Positions 12,278-22,967 of a stretch of 64,000 nucleotides of DNA are shown here, piece after piece. The number at the start of each line of letters is the position of its first letter. Position 1 is the first letter of the stretch. The notes below the pieces were generated by a model. The model saw only the letters and a list, made by a program, of their open reading frames with translations, had not been told where the DNA came from and searched no databases. The stretch is from NCBI GenBank assembly GCA_038087015.1, contig JASBNA010000029.1, positions 186,001-250,000 on the forward strand, read 5' to 3'. The translations under genes were made by a program, and so were the position numbers. This DNA is from Cerrena zonata. Taxonomy: Eukaryota > Basidiomycota > Agaricomycetes > Polyporales > Cerrenaceae.

Positions 12278-14023
12278 CACGACGGATCCCCTCAGGGAAG
12301 CTGTAAGACGTCATCAGCCTAGGGGGAACGAGCAGTTCGTTACATACTGAAGATCGTCTTCGAAAGGGGGGAGGGTCGAGCACCGAGATCGTGATGATCC
12401 ATGGCACAAGTAGACAGACGAGACGAGCAGCCTCAGGTAGATAAGGCAGAGCATAGAGAAGCTACGAAGCTAAGAAGACCGAGATAAGCAGCAGAGAGAA
12501 GTGAGAAGAGGTCAAGGAGGCAAGGACAAACGTAGATCATATTGAAGGCGGAGACAGATTTAGGAGCAACCAGATAGCGGCGAAAACTTGAAGCTCTCAC
12601 ACACAGAGACGAGTTGAAAGGTCAGACAGTTAGTGGCGACATTGTCGGATGAGCGTTGATGGCTCGAAGAGCTGTGAAGAGGCGAGTGGTCAGTGTGGCG
12701 TAAAAGGTAACGGACGACTGAGGACGAAGAACGGAAGAGGGAGGGGATGTCAGGAGAGGACTACTCACCAGATATCTTATACGCCACTCGATGCTGATAG
12801 CATCACACGCTTACTCACGCAGCCCAGCCTCAGATACTAGTATGTCAAGGACCCAAGGACGGAGGTGTGGCGTACATAAGGAGAGTCAAGTCGAGTAAGT
12901 CGCCGAGTGGGGGCAGTGAGTAGGAGATGATGGGGGAAGGAAGACAAGTGGGATGGGCCCTCTTAGCTCGAAGACGGTGGGGTTTATGTACCCTGATAGC
13001 TAGCAGGGTTCAAGACAATTCGATCTCCGCAGAGGGCCATGGCCACTGGGACAACTACCGTAAAAGGAAGGACCTGTTCATAGGAAGCCGAATACACACT
13101 TGGAGAAGACTTCTACCGCGGCGTCATGAGATGATGGGCCTGGCTATGCCAGCCAAATACGCCCGGCAAGACGGCTCAAGACCCTCAATCCGAAGCGTGA
13201 AACGTGGCCCGGTTGAGGACAATGGGAAACGAGGACGACAAGGTCCAAAATTGCCATATATGGTGCGCCTGCGTCCCAATTTGGAAGGTGGCCAGGCGTC
13301 GCCAGGGGAATTGACCGAGGGCCATTGCTCTCTTTGTTCTTTCTGAACTATTCCCTTCCGCATGGACCCGATAGTCGTAGCCCTGATGGCGATGAATATC
13401 GAAGGGTCACCTCCATTGGGATATTTGGGTACAATATCCTGGGCCATGCACCTCGCAGTCGCCTCGTGTAATCCTAGTTTCATTTCGCTAAGGAAACGTG
13501 ACCAAAAATGGGTGCATGTATCAATAAACATTGAGAACGTTGGGGTAGGAAGATCAGACACACAGTGTATCCGGATCGCAGATCCTCGGAACAGGGAGTG
13601 GCTGTTCGGCGACAATATAGTACTTACATGGGCGATAATAGGCGATAACCTGTGGCGTATTCGTCATGGAAGGAATCCAACAGATCAGCAAAAAAAGAAC
13701 AAGTCCAAATCAACATGAGCCAGTCTTATCTGGTCTCATGAGGCCGACTACGGAGAAAACGGGACGTACGATGGTTAGAATGGGGGCGCTCACCTCCATC
13801 GATAAACAACATCAGAGAAACGAGGTCGTAAATGAGCGGCGGATGTCAGAATACGCCACTCGAAGAATCGAGAAGCAGAAGGCACATCAAATTCCAGACC
13901 TCGAAGTAGACAAAACAACCTATATCGTCACCACAGTCCGTATCGCAACATCCGACAGCAAGGAAGAAAATAGTCCCTATACACAAGTGTTCCACTGTCC
14001 AAACAAAAATTCACAGGCACCTC
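12278..14023. other. Unexplained interval with overlapping open frames
   Basis: Opposing long frames occur at 13124-13615 (-) and 13362-13718 (+), and another plus frame spans 13666-14094. None shows a motif I recognise. Length and composition could fit decayed mobile DNA, but no terminal repeats were found by eye. Confidence 0.35.
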
Positions 14024-15908
14024 TCACATGCCACCCCATTGCTGCTGCCCTGCAAAGCCAGTCGTACCAGGTGGTCCCTGTAACCAACTCGTGAACTGGT
14101 TCGGAGCCTGTTGCTGCTGCTGTTGCATCTGCATCGGCTGCTGCATTTGGGGTAGACCCTGCATTCCCATCATCGGAGAAGGCGTCCCACCAAATTGCTG
14201 CGTGGGCGTAAAGCTCGGCTGAAATTGGGGCGAGTGACTTTGCATCTGCATGAAAGGGTTCGTATTCGCGGTAGGTTGGAGCATCGTCGGTTGGGGTTGA
14301 AACATTTGTGGTTGTTGCTGATAACCCATCCCCGTCATCTGCTGCTGTGGTTGGAATTGTTGCTGCTGAGGCTGGAAGGGCGATGGCTGTTGGTACGACT
14401 GGGACGCGAAGTTCGGTTGCTGTTGCTGTTGCATCGACATGCCTGTCATACCACCATACGTCATACTCATACCTGTCGGATTTTGCATCTGGGGCGGTGC
14501 TTGCGAAGCAAAGGGGTTCGGACTCGGTGTCTGTTGTCCCGGCATCATTTGATTTTGCCCCATGGCCATATTCGACTGCATGAGAGGCGAAGGATTAAGG
14601 CCAGTGTTAAAGTTCGGGCTAATGCCCGTCGCCATTGGAGCCTGTATGTTGAGTCCTGAATTGAGACTCATACTCCTGCCAATTCCGCCAGGAGGAACTC
14701 CCGTTGTCTGCATGAACGACGCGGGAAGTGCAGATGCCGGACTGACAGAGAGATTACCGTACGGATTTGTAACGCTGAGTTGGGACGCTGACCCCGGTAT
14801 TGAATGCGGGGAGCGAAGTTGACGCAGTGGGCGTATTAAGAGATGCTGAAGTATATTGTAACGGAAGTGAAGCATTAGCGGAGGGTGCTTGTAATGATAC
14901 GAGGTCGTTCCATGTAGCATTATTGGTAGGCACTTGAGGTTGCGAAGCCTGGGGAGTTTGTTGCGTAGGATATTGCCCGACTACAGGAACGGAGACAGAC
15001 CGAACTGGGGTTCTGACAGCTGCCAGAGCAGGGTTTGTTGGAGCAGGAGCTGCTGCTGGGATGGATGAAGTCGACTGAGTACTGCTTAACGACGCAGGAG
15101 TGCTGACAGCGACGGATGACGGCCGCGCTGATGGTTGGGGTGCAGCACTGTCAGGGAGGGCGGCAGAGAGTCTGTTGGTAGCAGACCTAGATGGGCCGAG
15201 CTTGGATGCAACCAAGGCTTTCTTGTCGAAGAACGATTTAAATTCGTATTTTGCTGAGGAAATGAACTTGTTTAGATGTAAATGACGGTCTCGGAGAGAA
15301 GTACGCACACCGAATGTATTTCTCCAAATCACTATCTCTCTCGGAGTCAATCATGTTTGGTGGAGGGGGATGGCGCAGTTCGTTCGGGTTGTAAATCGCG
15401 TTCGACTTGATGTTCCCCATGTCTTTCATTTGCTTCAGATTGGAAGAGGACATCAATAACTTGTCAAGCCAGAGCAAGAGAGAGGATGCCAACTTCGACT
15501 TGTTCCCTTGACCACGAGTCCATGGTTAAGCTCTTGCTGAATATTACATTATTGAGTATTTAGAAGACGGCAGTAACGATAGATGATCACTCTTACACTT
15601 TCGTAATATGTGTTCCGATCTTTCTATGAATACTAGCGCATGTCATACTAATTCGAGGGCGTTAGGGTGGATCAATGGAATTCGTGGACGAAGCACTGTA
15701 CCAGATGAAGATTCCAAGACTGTACGAAGCCCATCTTGGATGCTTGGCTTTGCAGTCGGCACAGATATCTGGAGAGCGAGAAGACATCAATACTGCTGCG
15801 GCATCCATGGCCATGGCGAGAAGAGCCCTCACCATTTCCCGGCAATGCGGTCAACTCGAGCAACGTCCTCTGATTCCGCTCAGAGGTAATCTTGCTCACA
15901 TGTGCCAT
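14024..15908 (-). CDS. ArfGAP of the Age2/SMAP type with Gln-rich C-terminus
   Basis: Stimulates GTP hydrolysis by Arf GTPases in vesicle traffic. The start is ATG at 15908 (MAHVSKITSERNQRTLLEL). The C4 zinc finger is complete after splicing: ICADCKAKHPRWASYSLG followed by IFICMTCASIHRKIGTHI, giving Cys-x2-Cys-x16-Cys-x2-Cys and the arginine-finger region. Next come MDSWSREQVEQMKDMGNIKS, NAIYNPNELRHPPPPNM and EKYIRSKYEFKSFF. The C-terminal half is disordered, first Ser/Pro/Ala-rich and then very rich in Gln, Met and Pro, ending QQQWGGM. One oddity: the frame changes around 14780-14830 with no clear intron, so a tiny intron or a one-base error must be assumed there. It is divergent from the Pex39-like gene with 219 bases between starts. 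Confidence 0.9.
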
Positions 15909-16127
15909 GATGGTCGTAAAGAAAGGTATGGGGCGTTACTAGTATGTTCGTTTTGTAGACAGGATCGCGACGTACTGCAGCGTACTGCTTTCTGACACTG
16001 ACACTATCGGAGTAACACACGCCGAAGTGTCCGAGGGGTTGTTTCACGATCTTGATCATTGATCGGGACCCGGGAAACCCACTCTGTCGGACATCATGAT
16101 TTACGAAAGTACTTCGCCTTTACGATC
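15909..16127. promoter_or_regulatory. Short shared intergenic promoter, ArfGAP (-) and Pex39-like (+)
   Basis: Only 219 bases separate the two divergent start codons, so the core promoters must overlap or abut. No clear TATA element was seen. Confidence 0.5.
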
Positions 16128-16739
16128 ATGTCGACACCGTTATCTAGTGACATTATTTCACAGTTTCTTGCATATGATTTCGTTAATGATGAACAATTCA
16201 AGGTGAAGTCTAAACTAATTTGATTTGTGCTCTTGTGCCTTACAACCTATGAATTAGACTGCCTCAAGTACATGGAATCGCCAATTGGAAGGTAAATCCG
16301 AGGTCCAGAAACAGGAAATAGAAACTCAAGGTACGGTCTCATTTTTCAACTTGTGAGTACCAATGTTACTGCATAACCATGTACATCAACTAACAGATAC
16401 GGCCATCTTGACCCTCATAGAAAGTATGGCACGACAGTCAAGTGGGAGGAAGCACTCGCACGTCTCCGAGGCGTTGATCTTCCTATAGAGACCGAATCCC
16501 AGGAAGAGGATCCACAGCAATTGAGCATTGCAGACCTACAAGTCATTCTCGAGGGTGGGGATACCAGTCAGATACCAAACAACAAAGCAATCCCCGTTGG
16601 CTTGAACGTAAATCACTTTCTCTATATTTTGTCAATTATGGATTGGACCTTAATTGTCATACAGGCGGATGCACCAAGTGCATCTACAGCACCCATAAGG
16701 AAGAAACCATGGGAGAAAGAATCGATTGCTACTCAATAG
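16128..16739 (+). CDS. KPWE-motif peroxin, Pex39-like (PEX14-like HTH plus KPWE domains)
   Basis: Predicted soluble helper of PTS2 protein import into peroxisomes that binds the Pex7 receptor through a [R/K]PWE motif. Four exons (16128-16202, 16258-16352, 16397-16607, 16665-16739) give exactly 151 codons plus stop. The N-terminal half is a short helical block ending YGHLDPHRKYGTTVKWEEAL. The second half has the pattern LSIADLQVILEGGD...IPNNK, then a short linker and RKKPWEKE close to the C-terminus. This order, a small helical repeat followed by KPWE, is that of yeast and human Pex39. The alternative, a different KPWE-bearing peroxin such as part of Pex13, is unlikely because there is no SH3 or membrane segment. 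Family call rests on motif recognition, so moderate. Confidence 0.72.
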
Positions 16740-17006
16740 GTGGAACTATCTTATTTTATCACAATAATTGTATTTGTACAAAACATACTACCTCATCATA
16801 GCCCAACGATAGTTTGCGAAGGTTTTATAGGCATGTTTTCTCTATTGACATCCCCTTGACACAAGTAACCTCGTCTTATATGACGGAGATTTACATGTCC
16901 TTCTAACTTATTTATTTCCTCAGATTCAGTGTCAACGTGTTTTATTTCACATGGAAAGTACATTTAAAAATACAACTCAATGACGAAGGTCATATCCAGC
17001 CGCAAC

Positions 17007-19312
17007 TCAATCCCACTCAGCCAAACTCTCATTGGCCGCCTCACCCTCCTTCATAATCAGCTCCCTAATCTTCCCACTTCTCGGTTTCAAATTACAACCG
17101 AACGGAATAGGCCTTGAATTAAACCCGTCCGTAAAATTGCTCGGATCGGGGAGGACAAACTCTCCATTGCTATCCACAGGGGGTGAGATATCGAATGCCC
17201 AGAGTATACGGGCGACAGTAATGAAGATCGAGTTTCGTGCGAGGTGCATCCCAGGACATACGCGTCGCCCGAAACCGAATGGTAAGTCGAATGGCTGTAG
17301 GATGGGGTTGAACAGCGTGGAACCTGGGACGAAACGTTCTGGGATGTATTCTTCGGGATTAGGGAATAGGTCGGGGTCTTGCATGATACCGCTACATAGG
17401 TCTCGAGTGAGCAGAGGATTCCGTTTATATATGACGTACTTACTACATGTTGGCGAAAATAGTAGAACCTTTTGGAATGAACCTATAGTTGTCACAGTGA
17501 GATTGACCAAGTAACGGGGAGTTAAGAACTGGAACTTACATCCCATTATATTCGTCATCCTCAATAACAGCATGTGGAGTACCTCCAAGTACAGCTACCG
17601 GTCTCCATCGCAGAGTTTCGTTAACGATTGCTTGGATATATGGTAAACTCTCTTTGTCGTCGAACTCGGGAAGGCGATCTTGCCCAATCACACGATCCAG
17701 TTCAGCTTGTGCTTTTTTGATGACATGTGGATAGTGCAACATTGCAACTACGAAGGTAACATCATCAGAATCCAATGGTGGGTGGTACGAAACAATTCAT
17801 GAAACTAAGAAATTTACGCATGAACGACGCTAAACTTCCTGCCGTCTACCAAACTTTGAGCATCAGCCTTCAGGTTAATCGAAAACACAACGCCACTTAC
17901 GGTTTCGATCCCGGCACCAAAAGGAGATGCAACTGTATACGCCACGTCCAACTCGTCAAATCGTACTTTCTCATTTTTGCGCTTATTTTCTGATCCAGGA
18001 GCGAAACCTTCGTCGCTGAGAGTTTGAGAGGTGAGACAATCTGGACATTTTCCTTCTGCCATTCGATTTTTGACATCGTCAATCAGGGACGTGTATAATT
18101 TGATATCGCGTTGTTTGTATTCTTCGGGTTCGCGACGGAACCATTGCAGGAATCGCTGTTAATTCCATATCACGGTGGGTTCTAAACTGGCTTTAAAGAG
18201 AGGAGAATAAGGCATACTGGGAGTTTGAGTAACCACGGCCATGACTCAACAAGGTATTTTCCAGGGATGCTATCAATATCTTAGCCTTGCTCGATGACAT
18301 GAAAAGTGATGAAATACATACTTGACTCTATAGGGTATGAGTATATCATTGTGGAAACATATACAACGTAGGAAAACCTACCTAGTCAGATCTATAAATT
18401 GTTGTTAGCTGAAGAAAATGGGACTGCCAGAGATGAGCCTTACAATCCATTGCAGCAACATTCTCTCTTACGATCCACTCATCCATACTGTGTACTCGCT
18501 TCCCGTAAGATAGTGAGACTGCGACACTGGCAGCATACCTGAAGAAAATGGTCATTTCGATGCAAAGACTTCGCACCAGACACGAGATGTACCTCTGGAT
18601 ATTAGCATCCCAGGCTTCAGGATGTAACAGAATATCTCGCAGGGTAGCCTTGCTTTCCAGGGACTGCATATCCTTGTATGTCTCCGCACGACGTGCATGC
18701 AACCCGGAGTGAAGGACTTTACGATACTTTCGCCATTCCTCTCCATAGGGTAACATTAGGCCACGTCGATTGTCGGAGAGGATTTCGCCACTTGGTTTGC
18801 ATGATCAGAACACATTTGGTAAGTAAAGAATGAAGCTTCTTACGCTACGACAAACCGAGGTCGACTAGAGTATATGTCCGAACGTTTGTCGAGAATCTCC
18901 CAAGCTGCTCGTGCAGTCCCGAGTACTATTTTTCAATTTACATACAAGTCAATCTTATGTTCCATGAATGAGGGTTAGTTCTCACCTATCACTGGGGTCC
19001 TTCCTAGGTGTAACGAAACGACGGGTCCTTGAAACCAACAAATTAACAGGATGCAGCTTTTTCAAAAATAGGTTTCTTACCATACTGTTCGTTCCATTTC
19101 TTGAACATACGCCAAGGCTTGATTGATGGAACTTGGTGCTTATTTCCTACAAGTGGAAGACCCCTGGGTCCTGGAGGCATTCGTCGTCTCCTGATGTCTA
19201 GAGCACCAGAGCTCCATAGAACCAATATCGAAATCGAAAGAGCTCCTAACAGCAGTTGGTTCCAGGTGGGGATAGACAGGAACTCTCCTGCATTGTGAAT
19301 GGATACGACCAT
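17007..19312 (-). CDS. Cytochrome P450 monooxygenase
   Basis: Membrane-anchored haem monooxygenase. The start at 19312 (MVVSIHNAGEF) gives an N-terminal hydrophobic anchor followed by the Pro-rich hinge PPGPRGLPLVGN. The C-helix block EEWRKYRKVLHSGLHARR, the I-helix block PFGAGIET, the ExxR motif in VNETLRWRPV, the PERF block IPERFVPGSTLF and the haem-binding loop PFGFGRRVCPGMHLARN are all present in order. The sequence resembles the large O-methylsterigmatocystin-oxidoreductase-like group of Agaricomycetes. The join after the I-helix (about 17740-17895) could not be resolved: a gtaagt donor follows GIET, but no acceptor gives the right phase before AMLHYPHV. The gene may use an unusual splice or be damaged. 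Substrate unknown. Confidence 0.85.
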
Positions 19313-19827
19313 AGCGATGGTAGTAGGAGAACGTACGCTGCGACGAGTCCTGGGACGATGGTGTTCTTAGCTTACATACCTTGGACTTGTGCCCTTACCG
19401 AAGTTATAAACAGATTGTGTGTCCCACGACAGAGGGTCATTGAAAGGAAATGGTATCACGAGAACCGTCATGCTTTGCTCAATTAAGCGACGCTATTGAG
19501 AAGGCTGGTATTCCGTTCACAGTCGGGAAAAGGGTTTACGCAATGCAATAAGGAAATTGAGTTAAACGTCCATAGTTGTTGTCCGAAACAATGAAGTAAG
19601 CATTGGTGCATGTTCAGATCATCATGGTTGGTAGTGAGTAAGTTGGTCAATTCGAATGTGCCTCCACGACGGAATTGACGGAAATAACCGAAATCACGAA
19701 AAAGGAAGCTGTGTTAGTTCTATTCACATGATACACGAAAGATATAAATACGTTTCACAAAAACTTAGTCCTTTATGTTGACCTGTCAACCTATCATATA
19801 CACGCAACAGAAAAACTACAAGTCATG
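19313..19827. other. Intergenic, P450 promoter and DUF6534 3' end
   Basis: About 0.5 kb between two minus-strand genes. It contains no supported coding frame; it should hold the P450 promoter and the tail of the DUF6534 transcript. Confidence 0.45.
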
Positions 19828-21672
19828 CTATATATTTTCGACCCTTTTCCTAGTCTCCATACTGATTTCGATGTGCTCCTACAAAGTCCAAGTCAGTTCA
19901 GACGTCGAGATCCCATATAAACGCACACTCACAATATTCGTGTCTGGAAGTGTCGAATCGCGGACGAAGATATTATTCCCAAGAACAATATGTTTCGCCA
20001 TCTTAGTCCTCAACAGTTGTCGAGAGTTCAGACTGTCTCGCCTTCGTTAGAGAAATTAGGAGAGTTTTGTAATGACCACGTACACTCCGAAGAAAGAATT
20101 AGCCATGACTAGTTGCAAAACTTCAGAATTTTCCGAAGGCATAGCATACAACTGACTCACCTTTCGCAAATATATTGAGGATCCCTAAGTGTACAGGCTC
20201 TAGCCATGAGAGCTGATCCTCCTTTCCCGAGACCTTGACCTGTATGTGACAAGCATATCAGAATTGAGACAGAACGTGTAGAATATATCCTATACCGATA
20301 TCAACACGGCAATTGAGAGAGATCTGTGTATGCAACATCCGAATCAGTTTTCATCAGAATTATCTGAATAATAACCACCTACGCAAGGATAGCACCTGTA
20401 TTCACGTAATACATCAGTAGCCAGGTAATGACTCCACGAGTTCTGACAGAAAAACGATAATTGAATTAGCATTCTTTTAGGGTCAATAATCGTTGACGTA
20501 CCTTTGGTTTGGTGCCCTGCACCGCCTCAAGTAGTATATCATTGCTCCCGTCATAGCAATATCCAGTCCAATCGCTAGACTTGTCGTTGCATCGAATGCC
20601 ATCTGATAGAGTTATATGAAGCTACATTTCACATAAAGATATGGTAGTAGTGACAGACCTGCAATTTTGAATCATCAATCATTGGTAATGGTCCGTTATT
20701 GTCGACAAGATGCCTTATTGCGTTATGTTAGTGACTTTATCCCCGCTGTTTAACGATAATAGTTACATTGCCAATGTCAATCGAATCAACCAAACTACAT
20801 AACATCAATTAGCTCCGCGCACGACATAGCAATCAAATTAGGCAAACGTACATATGAAGGTAGCGATCCGAGCAACGAATATTAATATCTGACATATCAT
20901 GGTAAGCCGAGTGAAATTTGCAGTAAAATATCACTGCTCACCATTCCAGCGACGAGGGTGGTGTGCTTGCTAACTAGTAGATTACCAATTACTGAGTGTT
21001 AGTGATCTCATCCAACAGAGATTAGTACAAACCCATCCAAATGCGGTAGAGATAGAAGCTGTTGGTTATAGTGTTAGAATGTGTCAAGTTAGATGAATAT
21101 AGAGGGTACCCGTTGACAAGAATTTCCATTGTGATCTGCTACATCGTTAGCAAATTCCTGTGATATATGTCACTGTAGGTACCTCAAGCGCGTACGTTGC
21201 CTTTCAAGGGTTCATTCATATAACGTGAAATAGAAATCTTCTAATAGATACAACCAAATGACATACCGAGGGAGTCCTATAATATCGGACGTCAGCTTGC
21301 ACCTTATAATATCACGATGGGAGGTTGTATGACTAACCACCATAGATAGGTCCAATAATCGAGGTAGAAAATCATTTGTTGCAAGAAAAAGGCAGTATGT
21401 ATCGTCTCAAGACCTCTATATCCGGAATCGCAAGTTTAATAAGAGGGGCTTGAGTATTAATGATATAACACACATCACTAGTCCGGCCATCCATGTAGTC
21501 CACTTCGGATCCTTCTCTGGCGAGCGGAAGTAGACATAGGCTTGTGCGACAGTAATACCGTAGAACCTATTAGTCGGGAATCGGGATGGAGTCAGCTGAA
21601 AGGCTTATGGAATTTGAGAATGTATACTGACATGCATGCGATTGAATAGCACACCATTAGACCATCAAACAT
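19828..21672 (-). CDS. DUF6534 multi-pass membrane protein, diverged paralog of the downstream array
   Basis: Basidiomycete-specific integral membrane protein of unknown role, with several hydrophobic helices. The start is ATG at 21672 (MFDGLMVCYSIAC). Reading many short exons on the minus strand gives FYGITVAQAYVYFRSPEKD, LETIHTAFFLQQMIFYLDYW, TYALEITMEILVNG, TTSLAIGLDIAMTGAMIYYL, GVITWLLMYYVNTGAILA and LNSRQLLRTKMAK. The stop is at 19828-19830. The same 10-base and 18-base microexons (W-TPS and ATYALE) found in the array at 36-48 kb are kept here, which supports the gene model. No frame break was found in the parts traced. Function is not known; family recognition is good. Confidence 0.82.
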
Positions 21673-22967
21673 GGAATAGGAAAAGGGAGGGTCAGACGCA
21701 GAGCTTGAGGACCCTGATGACATAGCTGTGAACGATTTGAAGGATAGAACGTAGATGTCGTACAGGATGGCCGGGCTTGGCTTTTATAGGTCAGACAAGA
21801 CACATTTTTGACAATATCCTGGTTCCCACTACGGTGTATCAGTATTGTCTGGGTGACGGGTGTGAGCCCAATATCCCCGCTGATAATCAAGATAAACATA
21901 ACAAACTCGTACTTCCAGGATTCCCTTTAGCAATTGATGGTCGCTTCCATGAATGGTTTCAAATCGCACTATAAGTGAACAGCGAACGAAAGTATCAGGG
22001 ATTACGGCCACAACGTTGGTCCTTCTCAGCCAATGACATCAGTACCTAATGAATATAGCCCATATTTTTTTTGGAATCATTGCAGGACATACTCTCCCAA
22101 GCAAGGTAATTCGTAGGAAAGCACTATACCAACTTCATGATTCTCAAGGTTCATCGGCTATAGGTATAAGATAGCACGTTCAGCGTTGGGAGCACAGCAC
22201 ATCGATCTGTTGACAGAAGGCGGAACGCACTGTATGATCGGGAGTTGTGCGGTGGTCGTGGTAGTGACAAACATCAACTTGATACGAAGGTATCGGATTG
22301 AATAGTAGCAGAAGCGGAAGTGGAGCCATCTGTCAAACTTATGTTTCACATTCTGAGAGCTGGAAGTATTTTGGGGTCATTTGTCCTTTCAGGAAGTGAT
22401 GAGGACACTCAGGATGAGGAGTGTGTGCGACCTGAGATACTTATTCAGGTAATGAAACATCGAAATAACGACGTGTATGATGTTGAAGCCTGACAAGAGG
22501 AAGTCTGTTAGTCAATCAGAGCAAGTCAACATTGCAACAAAACAAAAGACTTGTGTATATCTGGTCTCACACAAGTACCGGCAACTCACTTTCCCTTGTG
22601 ACCGCATCAGTGTCAACATACTATAGATCGTGACTAAAGGTGTCGAAGCCCTTCCGAGGAGGTGCACGCCTGCGACCTGCCAACCATCAGACTGCCATTC
22701 GGCCTGGCGCTCTAAAAGGTATTATGTAATGTATAAATGAGAAAGACAAGTAGTTAGATACTAATACTGAGTATATTAATGCCGAGACGCTCACTGACTG
22801 ACTTCTCTTGCGCCTCCAAGACAACGCGGACCCATTGCATCAATATTCTCAAGTTTGCTTGCTATCACCATCAAGCTACTTCTACAGACTTCAGAAGCCT
22901 GAACGGTACGAAACGACCATATACTGTGTACAATTCACAAGCATGCTAACCTTCCTGCATAGTCACA
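21673..22967. other. Intergenic, 1.3 kb
   Basis: Lies between divergent DUF6534 (-) and cyclin-like (+) genes. Only short open frames are present. The last 30 bases contain a cag/tag acceptor-like context just before the cyclin start, so a 5' untranslated intron is possible. Confidence 0.4.

Noticed and set aside
15238..15492. Minus-strand frame starting MASSLLLWLDKLL as a separate protein
   Set aside because: Its first part is intron sequence of the ArfGAP gene; the rest is an ArfGAP exon.
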